Shown piece by piece: positions 1 through 5,663 of a stretch of DNA of 9,805 nt. The DNA comes from SMTZ1-83 sp048884925. GTDB taxonomy: Archaea > Asgardarchaeota > Thorarchaeia > Thorarchaeales > Thorarchaeaceae. How positions within the stretch are numbered: position 1 is the first letter of the stretch; each line of letters begins with the position of its first letter. Both the position numbers and the translations under genes were made by a program. The stretch covers positions 1 through 9,805 of the forward strand of contig JBHLQK010000113.1 in the NCBI GenBank assembly GCA_048884925.1, written 5' to 3'. Below the pieces are notes generated by a model that did not search any database, was not told where the DNA came from, and saw only the letters and a program-made list of their open reading frames with translations.

Positions 1-474
1 TCACACTACTTCATTGAAAGCTATAATACAACTACTATGGAGAAAACTGGGGAGCTTGAACTAGATCGCTTGGGCCTCGAACAATATCGTGACAAGACAG
101 CTCCAGTGCTTAATCACCCCGACGACATTGGCTACTTTGAAGGCAGTAGTCAGGGCGAGAGCATAACTTGGACGCCAAGCGATGAGTATCCTCTGAGCTA
201 TGAGGTATATGTTGATGGAACAGTCCTAATCTCTGGAGATTGGAATTCATCATCTGAATCAATCACCGTGCCTGTTTGGGGACTTGATGCTGGAGAGTAT
301 AACTATACCATTGAAGTTAGCGATTTCGCGGGGAACACTGCAACGGATACTGTAATTGTTTCTGTTCAGGCGCTGGACATCTTCGCAGGATCTTGGCCCT
401 ACATTGTGATCGCGGCTTCTGGCATTCTCATCATTATTGTGGTGATTGCCTATCGAAGACTCTCATCACGCTAA
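1..474 (+). CDS. C-terminal part of a membrane-anchored extracellular beta-sandwich (Ig/PKD-like) protein, 5' end outside window
   Basis: The frame is open from base 1 to the stop at 472-474, and the first in-frame ATG (base 37) is internal to a sensible protein, so the gene almost certainly starts upstream of the window. About 157 residues are visible. After a short charged stretch comes one beta-rich module that opens with TAPVLNHPDDIGYFEG, continues with SITWTPSDEYPLSYEVYVDG and ends GEYNYTIEVSDFAGNTATDTVIVSV. This is the Ig/PKD-like domain style common in archaeal, particularly Asgard, surface proteins. It is followed by one hydrophobic helix (WPYIVIAASGILIIIVVIAY) and a short basic tail RRLSSR. 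That topology places the domain outside the cell and the tail inside. The molecular role is unknown; cell-surface adhesion or S-layer association is only a guess. A TATA-like site lies downstream, so the next gene is probably transcribed separately. Confidence 0.8.
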   Translation, partial: SHYFIESYNTTTMEKTGELELDRLGLEQYRDKTAPVLNHPDDIGYFEGSSQGESITWTPSDEYPLSYEVYVDGTVLISGDWNSSSESITVPVWGLDAGEYNYTIEVSDFAGNTATDTVIVSVQALDIFAGSWPYIVIAASGILIIIVVIAYRRLSSR

Positions 475-560
475 AGCTTGTAGCCAGCAACCACCCGAAT
501 ACCTACTTAGGCTGGATTCCACTTAGCTACCCTCGCAATCGCGAAGTGAACGCATCGACA

Positions 561-568
561 CATATAAG
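561..568 (+). promoter_or_regulatory. TATA-like box upstream of the small unknown gene
   Basis: CATATAAG lies about 18-22 bases before the GTG/ATG starts at 583 and 586, in the 108-base gap after the surface-protein gene. An archaeal TATA box normally sits about 26 bases before the transcription start, so this would give a leaderless or nearly leaderless transcript. No ribosome-binding site is visible before the start, which agrees. The rest of the gap (475-582) shows nothing else I can support. Confidence 0.45.
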
Positions 569-585
569 ACTCAAGTGCAATCGTG

Positions 586-864
586 ATGCATTCGGTGAAA
601 GCTACCTTGATCGACCTTTTGCGTGAATTGATGAAACAAGAAGCGCTCGTAAGAGTGGTTGTAGATACACAAGTAGATGAATTCTATGTAAGAATGGTTG
701 ATGGCAAAATTGAGCAAGTGGGGAAAGACGTCATTGTTGTTGAGCGCGCAGCCATTTCTGATGAGCGATTCAAACACAATGTTGCCAACGTAAGGGTTGC
801 GATACCTCTCGCTAGAGTTGCCGAGGTCATTTATTACGAAAGAGTTGAAAGTACTCCTTCATAG
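586..864 (+). CDS. small protein of unknown function, predicted beta-rich (possibly Sm/SH3-barrel-like)
   Basis: I do not recognise this 92-residue protein. A short amphipathic helix (residues about 4-18, KATLIDLLRELMKQE) is followed by alternating hydrophobic strands: VRVVVDT, FYVRMVDG, DVIVVERA, VRVAIPLARVAEVIYYE. A helix followed by five short strands ending in an IPL...V.EV.YYE stretch resembles the layout of Sm-like or other small SH3-type barrels. That is a structural guess without a diagnostic motif. It has no signal peptide or membrane segment, so it is probably cytoplasmic. ATG 586 is used here; GTG 583 and GTG 595 are equally in frame, and the nearby TATA-like box cannot decide between them. 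It ends 49 bases before the convergent iorB gene and looks monocistronic. Composition matches its neighbours. Confidence 0.65.
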   Translation: MHSVKATLIDLLRELMKQEALVRVVVDTQVDEFYVRMVDGKIEQVGKDVIVVERAAISDERFKHNVANVRVAIPLARVAEVIYYERVESTPS

Positions 865-913
865 CTGATTCAGCATTCGTAGTTCATCAAGGTTCAACTA
901 GGTTCAGCTGCCA

Positions 914-1546
914 TCAATTCCCTAGGCATGCGCCTCCTTCCTGTCGCCCGAGGTCAAAAGCTTTTGAATTAGCCTCAATAGTTCGTTCCGGTACAAGTGC
1001 CAGAAGAGCTTTCTTGACTTCCTCTTCGGGGATTGGGAAATCCTCACATGCAACAGTAGCACCGATTAGCACAGAGTTTTCAGTCCTGGCATTTCCGGCT
1101 TGAATTGCGAGTTCCAGAGAGTCTAGTAGAATAACCTTGTCAGTTACTTCATGGATTCTCTCTACTATCTGGTCAACACTAAGATACATCTCCTTCTTCT
1201 CTTTGTCAAGGGCCACCGATTTTGTTTCAGTCACAGATGGCATGCGACGGTTGCTCATAATGACTACACCGCCTTCCTTTAGGAACTCTATGTATCGAAG
1301 CACCTCACTGGCTTCCATTGCAATGACCATGTCAGCACTACCATAGGGGATTAGAGGCGATATTGGTTTTCCAATCCTGAAGTGAACATAGATTGAGCCC
1401 TGTCTTTGCGAGAGTCCATGTTGCTCACCTGTCATGACTTCCAAACCAGAGTCTAATGCTGCTTTACCAAGTATAGCCGAAAGAAGCATGAGTCCCTGGC
1501 CTCCGACTCCAGCAAACATGATGTTGAACGTGTCGGCCTTTGTCAC
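914..1546 (-). CDS. iorB: indolepyruvate ferredoxin oxidoreductase, beta subunit
   Basis: This is the small subunit of indolepyruvate:ferredoxin oxidoreductase. The enzyme oxidatively decarboxylates aryl pyruvates (from Trp, Phe and Tyr transamination) to acyl-CoA and passes electrons to ferredoxin in the cytoplasm. The 210-residue protein is a single POR/KOR gamma-type domain. It has the glycine motif GVGGQG (residues 13-18), the following ILGKAALDSGLEV helix, the family stretch GLSQRQGS (44-51) and SADMVIAMEASEVLRY. Length is close to the usual 190-215. GTG 1546 is chosen because GTGA overlaps the iorA stop codon by four bases and has a perfect GGAGGTG ribosome site five bases before it. 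The longer in-frame ATG at 1597 would run well into iorA and add residues (MQAGVPCGCTAING) foreign to the family. Translation is evidently coupled to iorA. Confidence 0.93.
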   Translation of the reverse strand: MTKADTFNIMFAGVGGQGLMLLSAILGKAALDSGLEVMTGEQHGLSQRQGSIYVHFRIGKPISPLIPYGSADMVIAMEASEVLRYIEFLKEGGVVIMSNRRMPSVTETKSVALDKEKKEMYLSVDQIVERIHEVTDKVILLDSLELAIQAGNARTENSVLIGATVACEDFPIPEEEVKKALLALVPERTIEANSKAFDLGRQEGGACLGN

Positions 1547-3444
1547 TTCTTCACCTCCATTAATTGCGGTGCATCCACAGGGCACGCCTGCCTGCACTCA
1601 AGGCAGCCATCACAAAGGTCTGCTTGAATCGTCATCTTATGGTCTTCTTCATCAACGAGTATAGCAGGGCAGTAGAACTCACGCACACATGCGTATATGC
1701 CCCTACAGGCTTCCTTGTTATTCTCACTAGGGATTATTTTCTGTCCTGCATCTTTTTTTAGACGATCTCCATAAAGAGCGCATTCCCGTCTAGAGATAAT
1801 CACATTAAATCCCGCTGCTTCAATGGCGTGCTTGATTGGCCCGATACAATCCCGGGTTTCATATGGGTCAATGATTGTGACGCTATCAGCTCCGAGCGCC
1901 TCAAACATCTTCTCCATGTCAATCTTCTTCGCTGGCTGGCCTCCAGCATTATATGGGGAGTTTGGATTGAACTGCTGACCTGTCATTGCAGTTACAGCAT
2001 TGTCCAACACGAAGAGTGTGACATTCGAGTTATGGTGGATGAGATTGACAATTCCGGGGAGCGAGGCATGATAGAGGGTTGAGTCTCCTACCATCGCTAT
2101 TACTCTGTCTTCGAGAGCCAATTCCATTCCCGCAGAAACTCCTAGCGAAGCTCCCATAGCGAGCATCGAATCAGAGAACTCGTTTGGAGGGAGGAACGCC
2201 ATGGAGTAGCAGCCTATGTCATTATTGAAAACAATCTTGTCGCGGATTCTCAACTGTTGGAGCGCTTGCCGAAAGGCCCAGAGAGTGCCACGGTGTGGAC
2301 ATCCAGGACAGAAGATTGGAGGTCTCTCAGGGAGTACTTCCTTTAGTCGATTTGCTTTCTCCAGTACCGCATCATAATCTATACTTGGTTTGATGGACAG
2401 CACATCTGCAAGTACCTTCTCTACAATTGGTACATTATACTCGAGCATTTCTGAGAAGTGTCCTGACTTCTTACCTATGATTTTCAGGGAGGGATTAACA
2501 TCTTTAGCTATAGCAGCTATTCTCGTCTCAAGATGTGGGGTCAGTTCTTCCACCACGATGAGCGTCTTTAGGGGCTTGATGTATTCTGCTAGCTTCTTCT
2601 CAGGCAGTGGATAGATTGTTCCCAGCTTGAAGACAGGTAGGTTGGCACCAAGATTCCTCATAGCCTCATTTGTGTGAAGGTAGCAGACGCCTGCAGTCAG
2701 GATCCCAGTCTGTCCGTCTCCCCTGTCAATGAAATTGAACGGTGTCTTCTCGAAGTCTTCTTTGATGGCCCTTGCTTTATCGAGCAATTTTGCCTTTAAA
2801 GCACGGGCAACCGCCCCAACCGTAAAATACTGACCCTTGACATCTGCCCAACGATTCTTCTTGAATGGTGTCCTGTTCAAATCTCCAAGCCTGACCATTC
2901 CCCTCTGGTGATTAACCCTTGTTGTTGTTCTGATGATAACTAGCGACTTGTGTTTCTCGGAAATCTCGAAGGCCCACTTGACCATGTCATACGCTTCCTG
3001 AGCATTTGAAGGTTCTATCATGGGGATATATGCTGATTCGCCGTAGAATCTGCCATCCTGTTCACTTTGAGAAGAGTGGGCAAACGGATCATCAGCAATC
3101 AGACAGACACATCCCGCATTCACGCCCACATATGCAAGGCTAAACATCGAATCGCTTGCAACATTCATTCCAACACTCTTCATCGAGGTGAACGCACGTT
3201 GGCCTGCCATCGACGCTCCAGCTACGGTCTCCAAGGCCACCTTTTCATTCGATGCTATATGCATCCTATAGTCGCCAAAGTGATCTAACACCTCGCCGAA
3301 CGTGTCGAGAATCTCAGAAACAGGAGACCCCGGATAGAATGATACGATCTTGACGTCAGCCTCAAGGGCACCTCTGACAACAGCCTCATTCGAAAGCATA
3401 AGTGCAGGTCCACTATCGGTCCGTTTCACATCATCTACTGTCAT
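1543..3444 (-). CDS. iorA: indolepyruvate ferredoxin oxidoreductase, alpha subunit
   Basis: This is the large, TPP- and Fe-S-binding subunit. The 633-residue protein matches the family length. The N-terminal pyrimidine-binding region has SNEAVVRGALEA (18-29) and PGSPVSEI (38-45). The central region is transketolase C-like. The TPP region has FCPGCPHRG (378-386), NNDIGCYSM (407-415) and GDS (453-455) followed by LDN (480-482), the family's form of the TPP/magnesium motif. The C-terminal ferredoxin domain has a complete second cluster motif, CDGCLECRQACP (C611, C614, C617, C621). In the first motif, C580-x5-C586-x5-C592P, the usual second cysteine is Ile583. ATG 3444 is chosen because GGAGAG lies seven bases upstream; the in-frame TTG at 3462 only adds MLEREL. 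iorB follows with a four-base overlap. The next gene upstream, a GNAT, is divergent. Confidence 0.95.
   Translation of the reverse strand: MTVDDVKRTDSGPALMLSNEAVVRGALEADVKIVSFYPGSPVSEILDTFGEVLDHFGDYRMHIASNEKVALETVAGASMAGQRAFTSMKSVGMNVASDSMFSLAYVGVNAGCVCLIADDPFAHSSQSEQDGRFYGESAYIPMIEPSNAQEAYDMVKWAFEISEKHKSLVIIRTTTRVNHQRGMVRLGDLNRTPFKKNRWADVKGQYFTVGAVARALKAKLLDKARAIKEDFEKTPFNFIDRGDGQTGILTAGVCYLHTNEAMRNLGANLPVFKLGTIYPLPEKKLAEYIKPLKTLIVVEELTPHLETRIAAIAKDVNPSLKIIGKKSGHFSEMLEYNVPIVEKVLADVLSIKPSIDYDAVLEKANRLKEVLPERPPIFCPGCPHRGTLWAFRQALQQLRIRDKIVFNNDIGCYSMAFLPPNEFSDSMLAMGASLGVSAGMELALEDRVIAMVGDSTLYHASLPGIVNLIHHNSNVTLFVLDNAVTAMTGQQFNPNSPYNAGGQPAKKIDMEKMFEALGADSVTIIDPYETRDCIGPIKHAIEAAGFNVIISRRECALYGDRLKKDAGQKIIPSENNKEACRGIYACVREFYCPAILVDEEDHKMTIQADLCDGCLECRQACPVDAPQLMEVKK
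1552..1558 (-). promoter_or_regulatory. ribosome-binding site of iorB inside the iorA 3' end
   Basis: On the minus strand GGAGGTG precedes GTG 1546 by five bases and lies within the last codons of iorA. It is fully complementary to the usual archaeal 16S 3' end (CACCTCC). It settles the iorB start and supports translational coupling to the large subunit. Confidence 0.8.
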
Positions 3445-3451
3445 TAATTCT

Positions 3452-3457
3452 CTCTCC
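3452..3457 (-). promoter_or_regulatory. ribosome-binding site that sets the iorA start
   Basis: On the minus strand GGAGAG is followed by a seven-base spacer and ATG 3444. It would lie inside the coding sequence if the upstream TTG (3462) were the start, which favours the ATG. Two A/T-rich stretches that could serve as the iorAB TATA box lie upstream (minus-strand CTTATTTTC at 3500-3508 and CTTTATTC at 3476-3483). I cannot choose between them. Confidence 0.6.
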
Positions 3458-3532
3458 AGCAATCATCCTCATATTGAATAAAGCCAACATGCGATCATTG
3501 AAAATAAGCATTCAGCTATGGCAAACTGACTA

Positions 3533-4492
3533 ATGACACCATGTGAAGCTTCAAATCCTCCACTTAGAATTCTGATTTCATGGGTGCTGTTATTGAGTCC
3601 AGCAATTAGAGACCTTGAAGAATCAGACATGGAGCAGGTCAATGCAATTTGCTCCACAACATGGGGCGGCAATGATTATATCCCTGAGGTATTGCCCTAC
3701 TGGATCAGCAACCAGGATTATATTGTTAGAGGTCTCTTTGATGAAAAAACGCTACTCTCCATCTGCACGCTCCATATCGTGCCTTCAACGGATATAGGAT
3801 ACATATCTGGGCTCAGAACGAGAGAGGAGCGTCGGCGCGAAGGCTATGGCAAGGTTCTGACTGAGGATCTCGTAAATACTGCGAGAGAGGATGGTGTGAA
3901 GCACTTGCTCTACCTGACCATTAATTTTAATGAGGCATCTATGGGCTTTGCTAAGAATCTGGGATTTTCTCTCATAGAGCAATATGGCTCCTTTCATCTC
4001 TACGCGCCCTTCCCCTCACATCAAACTCCAAGTCCTACCCTTATCCCGATTAAGACGGACCCAGAACGTCTTGATGAGGTGCTCGGGACATCACCCTCTT
4101 TGATTCCTAATGACTATATACCATTTGATTTTCAATTCTACCAGAAGACCCTCAACAACTTGAGGCGTATCTCTGAAAGAACGGAATACTCCCTTGTGAT
4201 AGATACTAATGGTCAGCCGGGCGGCTTATTCTACGGCTCTCCGTTGCGAGAGGACCGGGGGGAGCGGGCGACTTCCTACGTCGTATACACTATCAATAGA
4301 GCCATCTTTGTCGATATGATGGCGCGGATTGTTGACGAAATAGAATCTATGGGAGCTACAAGAGTCACTTTCATTATGGGTCCCAATGCCACCAAGTGGG
4401 TTGCAGATCTAGGATACAGAAACTCTGAGATGGGCACGTGGCCCGGTGACAATTTGGGGAGAAGGCTCCTCCTCTACGAACTTCAGCTTTAG
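3533..4492 (+). CDS. GNAT-family N-acetyltransferase with a probable degenerate second GNAT domain
   Basis: The first domain (about residues 24-158) is a GNAT acetyltransferase that would transfer an acetyl group from acetyl-CoA. It opens with AIRDLEESDMEQV, then GYISGLRTREERRREGYGKVL carries the acetyl-CoA pyrophosphate loop RREGYG (101-106). EASMGFAKNLGFSLIEQYG is the usual beta4-alpha4 end of the fold. Residues about 165-319 repeat the general layout, including VVYTINRAIFVDMMARIVDEI and ATKWVADLGYRNSEMG, but lack a recognisable acetyl-CoA loop. This may be a second, inactive GNAT half. The substrate is unknown. The start is uncertain: ATG 3533 is first and has an A/T-rich stretch (3500-3508) at leaderless distance. 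However, its first 20 residues look unlike a GNAT start, and GTG 3584 or TTG 3593 would begin close to the domain. It is divergent from iorA, and the RHH gene follows. Confidence 0.75.
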   Translation: MTPCEASNPPLRILISWVLLLSPAIRDLEESDMEQVNAICSTTWGGNDYIPEVLPYWISNQDYIVRGLFDEKTLLSICTLHIVPSTDIGYISGLRTREERRREGYGKVLTEDLVNTAREDGVKHLLYLTINFNEASMGFAKNLGFSLIEQYGSFHLYAPFPSHQTPSPTLIPIKTDPERLDEVLGTSPSLIPNDYIPFDFQFYQKTLNNLRRISERTEYSLVIDTNGQPGGLFYGSPLREDRGERATSYVVYTINRAIFVDMMARIVDEIESMGATRVTFIMGPNATKWVADLGYRNSEMGTWPGDNLGRRLLLYELQL

Positions 4493-4503
4493 GAAGAGAG
4501 GAG

Positions 4504-4509
4504 TTAATA
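4504..4509 (+). promoter_or_regulatory. TATA-like box for the RHH gene, suggesting a leaderless mRNA
   Basis: TTAATA is centred about 26 bases before ATG 4533 and is preceded by the purine-rich GGAAGAGAGG, which could act as a BRE. This is the spacing expected when transcription begins at the start codon. No ribosome-binding site is seen before ATG 4533. This supports the short 54-residue reading over a longer frame from 4446. Confidence 0.5.
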
Positions 4510-4532
4510 CGCACAAGCACTTATCACTAATC

Positions 4533-4697
4533 ATGACCCGGCGATTGTCTGTTAAAATTCCAAAAGACTACAAGATTATGTTCGAGAGGGCTAATAAGGA
4601 ATACAATCTCGGGTATGCTTCATTCCCCGAGTTCATTAAAGACTGCATGAGAAGGCGACTCAAAGAAGTTGAAACGACACATAAGAAAGGCACTTAG
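4533..4697 (+). CDS. small ribbon-helix-helix (MetJ/Arc-type) putative DNA-binding protein
   Basis: This 54-residue protein has the ribbon-helix-helix layout. RRLSVKIP (residues 3-10) would be the DNA-contacting strand, YKIMFERANKEY the first helix, then a turn at NLGYAS, and SFPEFIKDCMRRRLKEVE the second helix, with a basic tail. Such proteins act as dimeric transcription factors or antitoxins. No toxin-like gene is beside it, so an antitoxin role is not supported. The frame is open back to 4446 inside the GNAT gene, but the extra N-terminus looks random, and the TATA-like box at 4504-4509 fits ATG 4533. It faces the convergent ferritin-like gene across 73 bases. Its target cannot be deduced. 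The iron/redox genes nearby are candidates only by proximity. Confidence 0.68.
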   Translation: MTRRLSVKIPKDYKIMFERANKEYNLGYASFPEFIKDCMRRRLKEVETTHKKGT

Positions 4698-4770
4698 GTT
4701 ATCTCTCGACTCTCCAGCGCCTCTTTGTCCTTGACAAACAATACTATGTAGCTTGCCTAATTCCTGGAGA

Positions 4771-5253
4771 CTAGCCACCGGGGCTTCCATGCCAAGGTGA
4801 GTCTTTCCAAAGAATATCCCAGATATCATCCTCAGTAAGGGTTTCTGGTTCAATAACCGCCTTTTGAAGCTCTTTCAATAGAGTGTGGTGCCTGACTTCA
4901 TCTTCCCGAATCATCAAAGCAATCGTTTTGACCTGATCACTATCGCTCTTTTCAGCAAGCTCTTGGTAGGTTTCGATTGCCTTTGCTTCTATCTCAATGT
5001 GCTTTGTGATGCCCTTCCCAATCTTATCAAGGTCCTTCTCGCTGATAAACGGAGTTGGGCCTTCCACTGCTCTCCGAAGAGCCTTTAGTAGAGTTGCATG
5101 CTTGTTGGAGTCCATAGAAACTCCAAGGAGTAAATCCTTAATGAAAACATTACCAAGCTGAGATACATTCTCTTCCACTATCTTGATAATCTTCAATTCC
5201 ATCTCAATCTGCTTATCGATGAATGCGAGCGTTTCTTCCTTGTTCACTCTCAT
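4771..5253 (-). CDS. ferritin-like (rubrerythrin-type) four-helix protein
   Basis: The 160-residue all-alpha protein has four predicted helices arranged as two similar halves, as in ferritin-like di-iron proteins. Helix 1 (8-32) carries E17/E19, and helix 2 (36-60) carries DSNKH (48-52). Helix 3 (81-101) carries E87/E89, and helix 4 (105-132) carries EDEVRHH (117-123). Helix 4 has the standard ExxH (E119/H122). Aligning the two halves by H52 and H122 puts Ser49 where helix 2 would normally have its glutamate, with D48 next to it. The protein would act in the cytoplasm in iron binding or peroxide/oxygen defence, but activity cannot be assumed. It lacks the rubredoxin domain of full rubrerythrin. 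AAGGAG lies four bases before ATG 5253, with a TATA-like stretch farther up. It is divergent from the Grx/TrxR pair, sharing a 163-base control region. Confidence 0.75.
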   Translation of the reverse strand: MRVNKEETLAFIDKQIEMELKIIKIVEENVSQLGNVFIKDLLLGVSMDSNKHATLLKALRRAVEGPTPFISEKDLDKIGKGITKHIEIEAKAIETYQELAEKSDSDQVKTIALMIREDEVRHHTLLKELQKAVIEPETLTEDDIWDILWKDSPWHGSPGG

Positions 5254-5286
5254 ACCGCTCCTTATCTTTAGCTTACCTGCTTGGCG

Positions 5287-5294
5287 TAATAATC
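5287..5294 (-). promoter_or_regulatory. TATA-like box for the ferritin-like gene
   Basis: On the minus strand this reads GATTATTA, about 37 bases before ATG 5253. It would give a short leader that just includes the AAGGAG ribosome site at 5258-5263. The match to the archaeal TATA consensus is moderate. Confidence 0.35.
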
Positions 5295-5302
5295 ACTTAA
5301 GA

Positions 5303-5339
5303 CTCTTCACACATGGTCAATGCTGACAACCTCTTCACA
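5303..5339 (+). repeat. pair of 9-base direct repeats in the ferritin-like/glutaredoxin divergent region
   Basis: CTCTTCACA occurs at 5303-5311 and again at 5331-5339, 28 bases apart. The second copy directly abuts the TATA-like box at 5341-5348. The position suggests regulator half-sites for one or both divergent genes, but a chance repeat is possible in 163 bases. Confidence 0.35.
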
Positions 5340-5340
5340 A

Positions 5341-5348
5341 CTTATATC
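5341..5348 (+). promoter_or_regulatory. TATA-like box for the glutaredoxin-thioredoxin reductase operon
   Basis: CTTATATC is a good archaeal TATA match. It predicts transcription from about 5370 and a leader of roughly 45 bases before ATG 5417. The leader contains GGAG at 5403-5406 as a possible weak ribosome site, ten bases before the start. Confidence 0.5.
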
Positions 5349-5416
5349 AGGATTGCTGCACCATCCGGACGCTGAACATCGAGTTTCTAGGACCTGACAA
5401 TCGGAGCTATGCAAAG

Positions 5417-5659
5417 ATGACAAAGGTAGTGATATACACAGCACCCGAATGTCCTCATTCAAAGAAGCTAAAGGAATTTTTAGCAGATGTCGGAGTTGAA
5501 GTGGAAGAGAAATGCATTCTAGCTGACCCTGAAACCTTAGCGGAGCTGATTGAGGTTAGTGCTCAGAGAGCTATTCCAACGACTGTACTTGGAGATGACG
5601 TGTTTGTAGGATTCGATAGGCGAACTGAACGCAGACTGAAGCGAAAGATGGAGGCGTGA
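5417..5659 (+). CDS. glutaredoxin-like thiol protein with a CPHS (single-cysteine) active site
   Basis: This 80-residue protein has the glutaredoxin/NrdH fold: strand KVVIYTAP, active site C12-P-H-S15, helix KKLKEFLADVG, the cis-proline stretch IPTTV (Pro54) and VFVGFD (62-67). Glutaredoxin-like redoxins of archaea usually have CPxC. Here the second, resolving cysteine is serine (codon TCA). Cys33 (EEKC) is the only other cysteine. It would be cytoplasmic and accept or pass electrons as a thiol/disulfide or persulfide carrier. The stop codon lies four bases before the thioredoxin reductase start, and that gene's ribosome site lies inside this one. The reductase is therefore the obvious partner by operon logic. 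The loss of one cysteine makes classical dithiol reduction unlikely unless Cys33 substitutes. Confidence 0.82.
   Translation: MTKVVIYTAPECPHSKKLKEFLADVGVEVEEKCILADPETLAELIEVSAQRAIPTTVLGDDVFVGFDRRTERRLKRKMEA
5650..5654 (+). promoter_or_regulatory. ribosome-binding site that supports the TTG start of thioredoxin reductase
   Basis: GGAGG is nine bases before TTG 5664 and lies within the last codons of the glutaredoxin-like gene, so the two genes are translationally linked. No ATG or GTG in the correct frame is available at this position. Confidence 0.6.
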
Positions 5660-5663
5660 GAGA

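Noticed and set aside
1547..1597. N-terminal extension of IorB from ATG 1597 containing CxCxxC-like residues (MQAGVPCGCTAING)
   Set aside because: It lies wholly inside the iorA ferredoxin-domain codons, in another frame. A perfect ribosome site and GTGA overlap place the start at 1546.
4446..4532. 29-residue extension of the RHH protein
   Set aside because: It overlaps the GNAT 3' end, looks random, and is not compatible with the TATA-like box at 4504-4509 that fits ATG 4533.
4533..4697. RHH protein as the antitoxin of a toxin-antitoxin pair
   Set aside because: The adjacent genes are a GNAT ending upstream and a convergent ferritin-like gene. GNAT toxins of TacT type are smaller single domains placed after the antitoxin, which does not match the order or size here.
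5254..5416. possible tRNA or small structured RNA in the divergent gap
   Set aside because: No cloverleaf, T-arm GTTCGA-type sequence or acceptor stem could be found. The gap is explained by promoters.
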